NCBI GenBank assembly: GCA_964428935.1
Contig: CAYSAG010000102.1
Location: 1 to 16,029 of the forward strand
Source: JAADHY01 sp964428935
Lineage (GTDB): Bacteria; Planctomycetota; Planctomycetia; Planctomycetales; Planctomycetaceae
Reading direction: 5' to 3'
DNA length: 16,029 nucleotides
Shown: positions 1 to 6,726 of the stretch, piece after piece
Numbering within the stretch: the first letter of the stretch is position 1
How the letters are laid out: each line of letters starts with the position of its first letter
Made by a program: the position numbers and the translations under genes
The notes under the pieces: model-generated
The model's input: only the letters and a program-made list of their open reading frames with translations
Database searches by the model: none
Told to the model about the DNA's origin: nothing

Positions 1-13
1 GCTGGCTGGGTGA

Positions 14-42
14 ATCGTAGTCTGAGGCGGGGAGAGAGTCAA
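14..42 (-). promoter_or_regulatory. Putative leftward sigma70-like promoter
   Basis: Read on the minus strand, a -35 box TTGACT (plus positions 42-37) is followed after exactly 17 bases by TACGAT (19-14). These match the consensus at 5/6 and 4/6 positions. The bases just upstream of the -35 (plus 43-51) are AT-rich, like an UP element. Transcription would start within about 10 bases of the window edge and run out of it, so the gene served is not visible. The match is by eye and could be chance. Confidence 0.4.
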
Positions 43-44
43 AT

Positions 45-148
45 TAAATATGGCGCTACCAGCTTGGGACGCTTCGGGGAAACGTGGGCCAGCTCTCGAG
101 AATCCCGAGTCTCGGCGACTTCTGCCCGGGCCGCTGCCGCCATATTTA
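45..148. repeat. 11-bp inverted repeat with arms 82 bp apart
   Basis: TAAATATGGCG at 45-55 is the exact reverse complement of CGCCATATTTA at 138-148. Allowing mismatches, the match extends for several more bases beyond the AT-rich end (TTtGAC against TTaGAC). The left arm abuts the -35 box of the leftward promoter-like sequence, so the pair could be two binding sites for one regulator. No protein is known to bind here. Confidence 0.5.
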
Positions 149-547
149 CTTAGACCATCTCGGGATGGTCCCAGCGACCATCTGCGGCCCCGACCGCCAA
201 CAAAGCACCACGCCCCAGCCAAGAAGTACAACCAAAGCACGGCTGAAAATCGCTGCACGACGGGCGCATGCTATGAACGCACACTCTAAAGTTGCCGGAC
301 CGGCAGAAAGCACGCGGCAAGATGCCGGGTCTACGATGCGACCGCGACAGTGGTGCTTGCCCAGCTGATTTGCTCTTTTCCGCTCGACTCTCTATCGCCG
401 GCAGACGAAATTGACTCCTTCCGGCCTCAGCTGCGACCAGCAAACCGCTCCGCAGGGCGGTAAACAAGTACTGCTGCTCCCTGACGATTCGGCGCTGGTC
501 TGCGTTGAACTGTGGCCGGGTTCAGCGGACGCTCGGCGCGGCCGGGC

Positions 548-1597
548 TTACGCGGCTTCGGCTGTGCCGGGGCGGAGGAGTCGGGCGACGTGGGCGAAGA
601 CCCGTTCGGGTGTGAGCTCGCGCATGCAGCGGTGGTGTCCCTCGGGGCAGACCCGCTGTTGACACGGCCCGCAGTCGACGGGCACTTGCAGGTGCACCGC
701 GCGGCCGTAAAACGTCTCGCTCCACTCCACGTGCGTCGGACCAAACAGCGTGATGACCGGGACGTTGAAGGGAGGAGCGAAGTGGCGCGGACCGGAGTCG
801 GTGGTGACCAACAGTTGGCACAGCCGGACAGCCGCCTTCGTCAGCCCGATGCTGACCGGGGCGTCGGCCAGCGAGACGACGGTGGGACGTGCGGCTTGGG
901 CGGCGATTTCTCGAGCGGTTTCGCGTTCCGACGGCCCGCACAGCACCAACACCGCACTGTCCAGCTCGTCGACGATCCGCCGCGCCAGCTCGGCGAAGTA
1001 CTCGGCCGGCCAATGCTTGGCCGCTCCGTACGCCCCGCCCGGATTCAGGCACACCAGACGCCGAGGCAGCGGGACCAGTCCGGCGTCGGCCAGCACGCGG
1101 GCCAACAGCCGCTCGTCGCTGGGCCGAGTGGCCAGTTCCATGGTCCGGGACCGGTCGGTACAGCCCAGGTGTTCGGCCAGCCGCAGGTAGTCGTCCAGGA
1201 CCGGACGCGGCTGTCGGCGCGGTCCGGGCGTCAGGCGGTCGGTCAGCAGCCAGCCCCGCCCGTCGCGGTCGAAGCCAACCCGCCGTCGGGCTCCGGACAG
1301 CCACGCCAGCCAGGCCGTGCGAAACGAGTTCGGGAACAGCACGGCCAGGTCGAAACGTTGGGGTCGTAACCGGGCCAGCAGCCGGCTTTCTCGAACCAGC
1401 CGGCTCAGCCTTCCGCCAGCAGCCGGCAGCACGACGCAGCGGTCCAGCAGCGGCAAGCCGTCGAGCACCTCGGCCACGTACGGACGCAGAACGCCCACCA
1501 GCTCGGCCCGGGCGAACCGTCGCCGGATGGCTCGCAAGGCCGGCGTGGCCATGACGGTGTCCCCGATCCAGTTGGGCAGGAAGAGCAGAATCTTCAT
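548..1597 (-). CDS. waaF: ADP-heptose:LPS heptosyltransferase, glycosyltransferase family 9
   Basis: This 349-residue protein transfers L-glycero-D-manno-heptose from ADP-heptose to the growing LPS inner core on the cytoplasmic face of the inner membrane. The N-terminus KILLFLPNWIGDTVMATPAL is the classic family 9 opening, with the Asp-Thr-Val loop. The nucleotide-binding half has NPGGAYGAAKHWPAEYF (about 199-215), TTDSGPRHFAPPFNVPVITLFGPT near 264-287, and a cysteine-rich end CGPCQQRVCPEGHHRCM, all typical of heptosyltransferase II-like proteins. Length is normal for the family. The ATG overlaps the hldE stop as ATGA, so the two are probably translationally coupled. The family is certain. 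The choice between heptosyltransferase I, II or another heptose acceptor is not, so the symbol is provisional. Confidence 0.9.
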   Translation of the reverse strand: MKILLFLPNWIGDTVMATPALRAIRRRFARAELVGVLRPYVAEVLDGLPLLDRCVVLPAAGGRLSRLVRESRLLARLRPQRFDLAVLFPNSFRTAWLAWLSGARRRVGFDRDGRGWLLTDRLTPGPRRQPRPVLDDYLRLAEHLGCTDRSRTMELATRPSDERLLARVLADAGLVPLPRRLVCLNPGGAYGAAKHWPAEYFAELARRIVDELDSAVLVLCGPSERETAREIAAQAARPTVVSLADAPVSIGLTKAAVRLCQLLVTTDSGPRHFAPPFNVPVITLFGPTHVEWSETFYGRAVHLQVPVDCGPCQQRVCPEGHHRCMRELTPERVFAHVARLLRPGTAEAA

Positions 1598-3189
1598 CCG
1601 GCTTTTCGGTGAGTGCGGGTTGCGGGGTGGGGGAGGGCGACCGGGTCGACCTCCGGCTGCTGCGGTGCGGCTTGCGTCGTGGACGAGCTCGAACGAACCG
1701 CGTCGCTGGCGGGTTGGCCGCGGCGAATCCGCTCGACAATCTGCGTCGTCGAGACGCCCGGCACGCAGCCCAACGGCTTGACCCGACCGCCGTAAGCCTC
1801 GACCACCTCGCGGCCCACGATTTGCTCGCGCGAGTACGTTCCGCCCTTGACCAGCACGTCTGGCTTCAGTCGCTCCAGCAACCGGTGCGGCGTCGGCTCG
1901 TCGAAGACGACGACAAAGTCAACCGCTTCCAACGCCGCCAGCATGGCCGCGCGGGTCTGCTGGTCGAACAAGGGCCGGTCCGGCCCCTTCAGCTCGCGCA
2001 CGCTTCGGTCGCTGTTGACCGCGACAACCAGACAGTCGCCTTCTCGAGCGGCTTGCTGCAGGTAGGTGACGTGGCCCAGGTGGAGCAGGTCGAAGCAGCC
2101 GTTGGTGAAGACGATGCGGTGGCCGAGGCGGCGTCGAGCCTCTACCCGCCGCACCAGCACTTCCAGGTCGCAAATTTTCTCGTCGGTGCGGTGCGAGCCG
2201 ACCAGCAGGTCGGTCAGAATCTGTTCGCGAGAAATCGGCACCACGCCAATCTGCTCGACCTCCAGTCCGCCAGCGACGTTGGCCAGCCGCGCCAACAAGG
2301 CCGGGTCGACCCCTTCCGCCTCACCCAGCCCGATTGTCGCCAAGACCATGTCGCCCGCTCCGGTAATGTCGTAGACCTGACGAGGCCGGGTCGGAAACAG
2401 CTCGGCGCGACCCGACGCCGTCACCAGTGCGATTCCGTCGCGGTCCAGCGTGACGAACACGTGGTCCAGCTCGGCCAGCTCGCACAGCATGCGTCCGGCC
2501 GTGAAGGCGTCTTCGGGCGAGCGGACGTCGACGCCGGTGGCCAACTGCGTCTCCAGCCGGTTCGGAGTGACCGCGGTCGCTCCCCGGTAGCGCCGGTAGT
2601 CGGCCTTCGACGCGGGGTCAACAATGACCGGCACGCCGACGCGTCGAGCCTGCTCGATGACCAGCTCCAGCACGGCCGGCGTGCAAACCCCCTTTGCGTA
2701 GTCGGAGACGAGGACGGCCTGGTGCTGCGGTACCTGAGCCGCCAGAAGTTCACACAAACGCTCGGCGACCGGACCGGTCACCGGGTCGCGAGACTCGCGG
2801 TCAATCCGCATCATTTGGTGAGGGTGTCGGTTTTGAGCCCGTCCGATCAGACGTTGCTTCACCGTGGTCGGACGGGAGGGGTCTTTCAACACGGCGGAGC
2901 AATCGACGCCGACCGAGGTCAACGCCTGCAGGATTTCGTCGGCGTCCGCGTCGTCGCCGACCACGCCGGCCAACGTGACTTCCGCTTCCAGGCCGCGGAG
3001 CATGTTCGCCACGTTGGCCGCTCCACCCGGCCGAATCTCTCGCCGGTCCTCACGCAACAAAATCACCGGCGCTTCCTGGCTAATCCGTTCCGCGTTGCCC
3101 CAGACGTAGCGGTCCAGAATCAAGTCGCCCACCACCAACACCCGAGGGTGGCCCAGGCTTTGCACCACGTCAATCAGGTCGTACGCCAT
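1594..3189 (-). CDS. hldE: Bifunctional HldE: heptose-7-phosphate kinase and heptose-1-phosphate adenylyltransferase
   Basis: HldE makes the ADP-activated heptose used by LPS heptosyltransferases: the kinase phosphorylates heptose 7-phosphate at C1, and the second domain adds AMP. The protein is 531 residues from this start. The PfkB/ribokinase domain occupies about 1-330, with GGAANVANM near 55-63, DYAKGV at 163-168 and the catalytic TGAGD ending at D280. The cytidylyltransferase-fold domain starts near 357 with FTNGCFDLLHLGH (HLGH at 370-373), then NSDRSV and VKGG (447-450), ending with the expected GVSTTQIVERIR. A Ser/Thr/Gln/Pro-rich tail of about 40 residues (490-531) is extra. I chose the ATG at 3189 because AGGGAAG precedes it by a few bases and homology starts there. 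A longer frame to 3333 has no such support. GmhA, GmhB and HldD are not in the window. Confidence 0.95.
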   Translation of the reverse strand: MAYDLIDVVQSLGHPRVLVVGDLILDRYVWGNAERISQEAPVILLREDRREIRPGGAANVANMLRGLEAEVTLAGVVGDDADADEILQALTSVGVDCSAVLKDPSRPTTVKQRLIGRAQNRHPHQMMRIDRESRDPVTGPVAERLCELLAAQVPQHQAVLVSDYAKGVCTPAVLELVIEQARRVGVPVIVDPASKADYRRYRGATAVTPNRLETQLATGVDVRSPEDAFTAGRMLCELAELDHVFVTLDRDGIALVTASGRAELFPTRPRQVYDITGAGDMVLATIGLGEAEGVDPALLARLANVAGGLEVEQIGVVPISREQILTDLLVGSHRTDEKICDLEVLVRRVEARRRLGHRIVFTNGCFDLLHLGHVTYLQQAAREGDCLVVAVNSDRSVRELKGPDRPLFDQQTRAAMLAALEAVDFVVVFDEPTPHRLLERLKPDVLVKGGTYSREQIVGREVVEAYGGRVKPLGCVPGVSTTQIVERIRRGQPASDAVRSSSSTTQAAPQQPEVDPVALPHPATRTHRKAG

Positions 3190-3623
3190 TTCGCTTCCCT
3201 GCTGTGGCTGGTTTGCCGTTCCTAGCCTGTCGGTCACGGTCACTTGGGGCTGGGGAGTGCCGAGTTGTTGGTGAGCCGCGAGGCGTGGGGAGCGGACTGC
3301 CGTGAAGGACGTCCCAACGACCTTCGGCGACACGCTTTGCGCGGCCCGCGGAGCCGAGAAACGGGCGAATCATGTCCATGGACCGACGGTTCGTCAATGC
3401 CGATTCGAGGTGGAGCGCGGGCGGGCTGGCACGCGTTGCTTGTTGCAAGAGGCGGCGTGAGGGAGCGGCGGGTCGAGGCGAGCCGCTCGGCTCCGTCGAC
3501 CGCCTTATTGGCCGCGAAGTCCCGACCGTTCGCTTGCGTTCGCGGACGAAGACGGCTACCTTGGTAATACCTATTTCCAACAGGTATTACCAACGAAGTG
3601 CGAATTGCTGGAGGGGTGGAGCC
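3190..3623. other. Divergent intergenic region between hldE and the DUF1559 gene
   Basis: This 434-bp spacer must contain promoters in both directions. For hldE, the AGGGAAG ribosome-binding site lies next to the start codon, and a weak GCTAGGAA -10-like sequence is read on the minus strand near 3216-3223. For the DUF1559 gene, a perfect 12-bp inverted repeat sits at 3561-3593 and a GGAGGGG ribosome-binding site at 3610-3616. A weak TTGCGT (3534-3539) could be a -35 box. The extended open frames that cross the region on both strands have no recognisable protein similarity. Confidence 0.6.
3561..3593. promoter_or_regulatory. Perfect 12-bp inverted repeat, operator or leader hairpin
   Basis: TTGGTAATACCT (3561-3572) and AGGTATTACCAA (3582-3593) are exact reverse complements separated by nine bases. 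The half-site centres are 21 bp apart, which is two helical turns, as expected for a dimeric regulator. The arms are AT-rich against a GC-rich background. The element ends 30 bp before the DUF1559 ATG and 16 bp before its ribosome-binding site. In RNA it would form a stable hairpin in the leader. No T-run follows on either strand, so a terminator is unlikely. No second copy was found in the window. Confidence 0.7.
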
Positions 3624-4607
3624 ATGTCGGGACGTCGTGCGAGAGTTGGGTTCACGTTGATCGAGCTGTTGGTGGTGATTGCCATCATTGCCGTGCTGAT
3701 TGCCTTGTTGCTGCCGGCGGTGCAGGCCGCTCGCGAGGCGGCTCGGCGGCTGCAGTGCAAGAACAACCTGAAGCAGATTGGGTTGGCCATGCACAACTAC
3801 GAGGGCACGCACCGCGTCTTTCCGCCGGGCTACATTTACAAACCGAGTGCGGAGGGGAACGCGAGTGGCTTCGGTTGGGCTTTGTTTTTGCTTCCGTTCT
3901 TGGACCAGCAGCCGTTGTACGAGCAGTTCGACTTCGACCTGCCGTTGTGGGACTCGTCGCACCAGCCGCTCGTCCAGCAGCACCTGACGATTTTCATTTG
4001 CCCGACCGACCCGGAGGCGGACCGGGACTTTGTCGAGCTGGGCCAGCCGGTTCAAGAGCGCTACGCGTCGGCCAGCTACGTGGCCTGTTTCGGCTCGCCC
4101 GACCTGGACCTGACGCCGGACAAGAGCGACGGGGTTTTCAGCCGGAACAGTTCAACGCGGGTGCGTGACGTGGTCGACGGGTTGTCGCACACGTTCTTTG
4201 TCGGCGAGCGAGTCAACGGTGTCCGGTTCCTGAAGCCCGGGGCCACGGTTCGTTCGGCCGGACGGGCAAGCCTGTCGGCGCCGGCCGCTGTTCCATTCGC
4301 CGGCGGGCCCTTGCCTCGACACACCGCGGGCGGCAGTGACCACATTCACTTCGAGACGATTTGGGCGGGAGCGGTTCGAGACCCGTCGGACCCCGAAGAC
4401 GACCACGGGCACTTGACCCTGTTCCACACGGCTCACACGCCCAACTCGCCGCAAACCGACGACCGCGACATTACCGCTCCCCACTCCCAGGTCGCTCAGT
4501 TCCTCATGGGAGACGGCTCGGTGCAGGGCATTCCCGTCTCCATTGACCTCAAGGTGTACCAGGCTTTGGGGACGCGAGCGGGCGGCGAGACGAACGACCA
4601 GTTTTGA
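3624..4607 (+). CDS. DUF1559 protein with type IV prepilin-like N-terminus
   Basis: This 327-residue protein belongs to the planctomycete DUF1559 family, whose members are processed like type II pseudopilins and presumably anchored in or exported across the inner membrane. The prepilin peptidase site is G9|F10 with the +5 glutamate E14, followed by a hydrophobic helix at about 15-36 and the family signature LQCKNNLKQIGLAMHNYEG (43-61). The C-terminus carries the typical MGDGSV (295-300) and ALGTRAGGE box. Three cysteines (45, 126, 155) could form disulfides. I chose the ATG at 3624 because GGAGGGG lies 7 bases upstream and the prepilin leader then has its normal nine residues; the same frame is open back to 3372 without homology. 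It stands alone, with no other pilin-export genes nearby. Its molecular role is unknown, as for most of the family. Confidence 0.92.
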   Translation: MSGRRARVGFTLIELLVVIAIIAVLIALLLPAVQAAREAARRLQCKNNLKQIGLAMHNYEGTHRVFPPGYIYKPSAEGNASGFGWALFLLPFLDQQPLYEQFDFDLPLWDSSHQPLVQQHLTIFICPTDPEADRDFVELGQPVQERYASASYVACFGSPDLDLTPDKSDGVFSRNSSTRVRDVVDGLSHTFFVGERVNGVRFLKPGATVRSAGRASLSAPAAVPFAGGPLPRHTAGGSDHIHFETIWAGAVRDPSDPEDDHGHLTLFHTAHTPNSPQTDDRDITAPHSQVAQFLMGDGSVQGIPVSIDLKVYQALGTRAGGETNDQF

Positions 4608-4630
4608 CTTGCTGGCCTGACTGCTAGAGT
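4604..4630 (+). promoter_or_regulatory. Putative promoter overlapping the DUF1559 stop codon
   Basis: TTGACT (4604-4609, containing the DUF1559 TGA stop) is followed after 15 bases by TAGAGT (4625-4630), preceded by TGC as in an extended -10. The spacing is slightly short. If active, it would begin transcription right in front of the terminator hairpin at 4635-4689, giving either a very short RNA or an attenuated leader for hpnE. This is inference from base matches only. Confidence 0.3.
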
Positions 4631-4634
4631 GCCA

Positions 4635-4689
4635 CACGGACCCGCGGTGCCGGCCACGTTGTGGCGGTGCACGGGTCCGTGGTGTTTTT
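4635..4689 (+). terminator. Intrinsic terminator after the DUF1559 gene
   Basis: CACGGACCCG (4635-4644) pairs perfectly with CGGGTCCGTG (4672-4681). A smaller nested stem GCCAC/GTGGC lies in the loop, and a TTTTT run follows at 4685-4689. It begins 28 bases after the DUF1559 stop. This is the clearest rho-independent terminator in the window. Confidence 0.85.
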
Positions 4690-4714
4690 CGTCGGACGGC
4701 GACTTGCGGCTGCG

Positions 4715-4729
4715 AGCGGCCGTGGAGCG
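4715..4729 (+). repeat. 15-bp leader repeat, copy 1 (upstream of hpnE)
   Basis: AGCGGCCGTGGAGCG occurs here and again, exactly, at 6607-6621 upstream of the HDOD gene. Both copies lie downstream of a GCTAGAGT octamer (4623-4630 region and 6584-6591 region). Chance is possible in GC-rich DNA. Confidence 0.4.
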
Positions 4730-4804
4730 TGAATCTTTGGGGTGAGAGTCGGGCTGGTCGGCGTCGAAGCCTTTGTGCTCCCTCGGCGTTCCCTTGGGTG
4801 AGCG

Positions 4805-6322
4805 GTGGTGTCTGGGACGGTCGTCATTGGTGGTGGCTTGGCGGGTCTGGCGGCAGCGGCTGCGTTGGCCCAGCGGGGGCAGTCGGTCACGCTGGTCGAG
4901 GCGAGGCGTCGGCTGGGGGGTCGAGCCGGCTCGGTGCTCGACCCTCACACCGGCTGGCTCGTCGACACGGGCCAGCACGTCCTCCTGGGTTGCTGCACGA
5001 ACCTTCTTCATTTCTGCCGTGTGGTGGGGCTAGAGAAGTGGCTGCAGTGGCACGACCGTCTGTTCTTCGTGTCCGCGCCGGTGCGGGGCCGTGGCCGCGT
5101 GACAGTCTTCCGAGCGGCTCCCTTGCCGGCACCGCTCCACCTGCTGCCGGCGCTGTGGAGAAGCCATTTCCTGGACGGCCGAGCGAAACGGGCGGTCTTG
5201 CGGGGGCTGGTCGCGCTGGCAGGAGCCGGGCCGGAGCAGTGGGAACGGCCGTTTGCCGACTGGTTGCGCGAGCGAGGCCAGCCGGCTTTGGCCGTGAACC
5301 GCTTCTGGCGGGTCATTTTGGTCAGCGCGTTGAGCGAGAGGCTGGAGCGAATCAGCGTCCGGTACGCTCGGCAGGTTTTTCTGCAAGGCTTTTTGGCTCA
5401 CCGACGCGCCTGGCAAATGGTCGTGCCGACTGTTCCGTTGGGCGAGCTGTTCGGGCAGCGTGTGTTGGAGTGGCTTCGAGGGCGGCGGGTCGACGTGCGG
5501 CTGGGAACACACGCACGGCGGCTGTTGGAGAAGGACGGGCGAGCGACGGGGGTCGAGCTTTCGGACGGGCGAGTGCTGGAGGCCGCTCACTTCGTGCTGG
5601 CCGTGCCGCACTCGGTCGCAGCGAAGGTCGCTGCACCGACGGTCCGACAGCAGTTGGCTGGACTCCGCACCGACTGTCTGCCGACGGCGGCCATTGCCAG
5701 CGTGCACCTGTGGTTCGACCGTCCGGTCACCGACCTGCCGCACGCGGTGTTGTTGGACCGAGTCGGTCAGTGGCTGTTCGCTGGGCGGGCGGGTGAGCGG
5801 CTCCAGTCGAGCTCACACCGTTCGGACGAGCCGCGGCCTCGGGGCCCGGCGGGTGCTGCGGGTTCGACCGAGCGGCGTCTGGGCTTGCGGTCGCCGTCTG
5901 CGTGCGCGGAGGGCGAGCCGTTCTACTGCCAGGTGGTCTTGAGCGACGCGGGGTGGTTGGTCGGCCGCGACAAGGACGTTGTGGTGGCTCGGGTCGTCGA
6001 CGAGCTTCGGCAGACGTTTCCCCAGGCCCGGGCGGCTCGACTTCTGACCGCGCGCGTGTTCGTGGAACGGCGGGCGGTTTTCTCGCCGGTGCCGCACGTC
6101 GACCAGCGACGGCCCGAGCAGCGAACCCGGCTGCCGAACCTGGTCCTGGCCGGCGACTGGACGGCGACGGGGTGGCCGAGCACGTTGGAGGGCGCGGTTC
6201 GCAGCGGGTTCTTGGCGGCGGAGCAGGTTCTCAGTCGGTCGGGACGGCCCGCAAGACTCGTTCAGCCGGACCTGCCCGTTTCGCTGGTGACGCGGTTGCT
6301 CGTGGGGGCGGGCCGCTGCTGA
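4805..6322 (+). CDS. hpnE: HpnE-type FAD-dependent hydroxysqualene dehydroxylase
   Basis: HpnE is the last enzyme of the HpnC-HpnD-HpnE route from farnesyl diphosphate to squalene, precursor of hopanoids and C30 carotenoids; it reduces hydroxysqualene using FAD. The N-terminal dinucleotide-binding motif is VVIGGGLAGLAAAAAL (6-21), followed by LGGRAGS (37-43) and the subfamily signature VDTGQHVLLGCCTN (53-66). The C-terminal FAD-binding motif LAGDWTATGWPSTLEGAV lies at 448-465. At 505 residues it is longer than usual because of a low-complexity insert at about 329-369 (Ser/Arg/Gly/Pro-rich). The start is GTG at 4805 (or the next GTG, 4808); GGGTGAG upstream could be a ribosome-binding site, and no ATG fits. 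hpnC and hpnD are not in the window. A general phytoene desaturase-like oxidoreductase is the alternative reading. Confidence 0.88.
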   Translation: MVSGTVVIGGGLAGLAAAAALAQRGQSVTLVEARRRLGGRAGSVLDPHTGWLVDTGQHVLLGCCTNLLHFCRVVGLEKWLQWHDRLFFVSAPVRGRGRVTVFRAAPLPAPLHLLPALWRSHFLDGRAKRAVLRGLVALAGAGPEQWERPFADWLRERGQPALAVNRFWRVILVSALSERLERISVRYARQVFLQGFLAHRRAWQMVVPTVPLGELFGQRVLEWLRGRRVDVRLGTHARRLLEKDGRATGVELSDGRVLEAAHFVLAVPHSVAAKVAAPTVRQQLAGLRTDCLPTAAIASVHLWFDRPVTDLPHAVLLDRVGQWLFAGRAGERLQSSSHRSDEPRPRGPAGAAGSTERRLGLRSPSACAEGEPFYCQVVLSDAGWLVGRDKDVVVARVVDELRQTFPQARAARLLTARVFVERRAVFSPVPHVDQRRPEQRTRLPNLVLAGDWTATGWPSTLEGAVRSGFLAAEQVLSRSGRPARLVQPDLPVSLVTRLLVGAGRC

Positions 6323-6726
6323 CGGCCGGGCTCTGGTGCCGGCGCCGTCCGAGAGCTGCCGTTGACGCGGTCGGTGGCCGTCGAAGTCGAGGTCGTTTCG
6401 ACTCGGGCCACCGCTGCCAGCTCGGGCGGAACGCGGCGCCGGCCGCGCCGACCGGCACGCTCCGTCTTCTCGACAAACTCGGCGAACCCGGCTCAGTCGT
6501 AACACTGTTGACGACCGGATTCGTTTGGTGACTTTCCGCAACAGGTTGGGGTTGAGTCGCGGCGTCTTGCGGGCCGGTTGTGAGCTAGAGTCTGGCGGAG
6601 CCGGGAAGCGGCCGTGGAGCGAAGCCGACGGTTGCGGACACTGGTCGCCGAGCGGGTCGGCGGCTGGGGCAGCCGGTCGGCGTGTGGCTTTTCGGCGTTC
6701 GAGTTCTTTGCTTTCGAGCACAGGAA
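6323..6726 (+). other. Intergenic leader between hpnE and the HDOD gene
   Basis: No protein gene is recognisable in these 404 bp. The region contains TTGACG at 6508-6513 inside a loose dyad (GTCGT 6496-6500, ACGAC 6511-6515), the octamer GCTAGAGT ending at 6591, and the second copy of the 15-bp repeat. No terminator with a T-run was seen after hpnE, so read-through into the HDOD gene is possible. Confidence 0.5.
6607..6621 (+). repeat. 15-bp leader repeat, copy 2 (upstream of the HDOD gene)
   Basis: An exact second copy of AGCGGCCGTGGAGCG, about 15 bases after a GCTAGAGT octamer and about 105 bases before the HDOD start codon. In the hpnE leader the same two elements are about 84 bases apart. 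Confidence 0.4.

Larger units (their letters stand above)
1..547. other. Left-edge region with no convincing gene
   Basis: This stretch lies downstream of the leftward heptosyltransferase gene. Its open frames are short, rich in Arg/Pro/Ser and unlike any family I know, so I see no protein gene. It holds AT-rich islands (41-51 and 141-148) that stand out from the GC-rich background, a leftward promoter-like sequence, an 11-bp inverted repeat, and a perfect 7-bp hairpin with a TCGG tetraloop (GACCATC 153-159, GATGGTC 164-170). A small hairpin at 444-461 (ACCGC/GCGGT), read leftwards into TTT, could be a weak terminator for the hldE-heptosyltransferase operon, about 87 bp past its stop. No tRNA or rRNA signature was seen. 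Confidence 0.6.

Noticed and set aside
522..1739. Long plus- and minus-strand open frames overlapping the heptosyltransferase gene in other frames (up to 405 codons)
   Set aside because: They are Arg/Pro/Ala-rich shadows produced by GC-rich third positions; the overlapping heptosyltransferase frame has clear family motifs.
1609..3225. 538-codon plus-strand open frame antisense to hldE
   Set aside because: No protein motif is recognisable and it lies exactly opposite a well-supported hldE; GC-rich coding DNA often leaves the antisense frame open.
3190..3333. Longer hldE with 48 extra N-terminal residues
   Set aside because: The extension has no similarity to the family, and a good ribosome-binding site directly precedes the ATG at 3189.
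3372..3623. Longer DUF1559 protein starting at 3372
   Set aside because: It would put 84 unrelated residues before a prepilin leader that needs a short N-terminus, and would translate through the palindrome.
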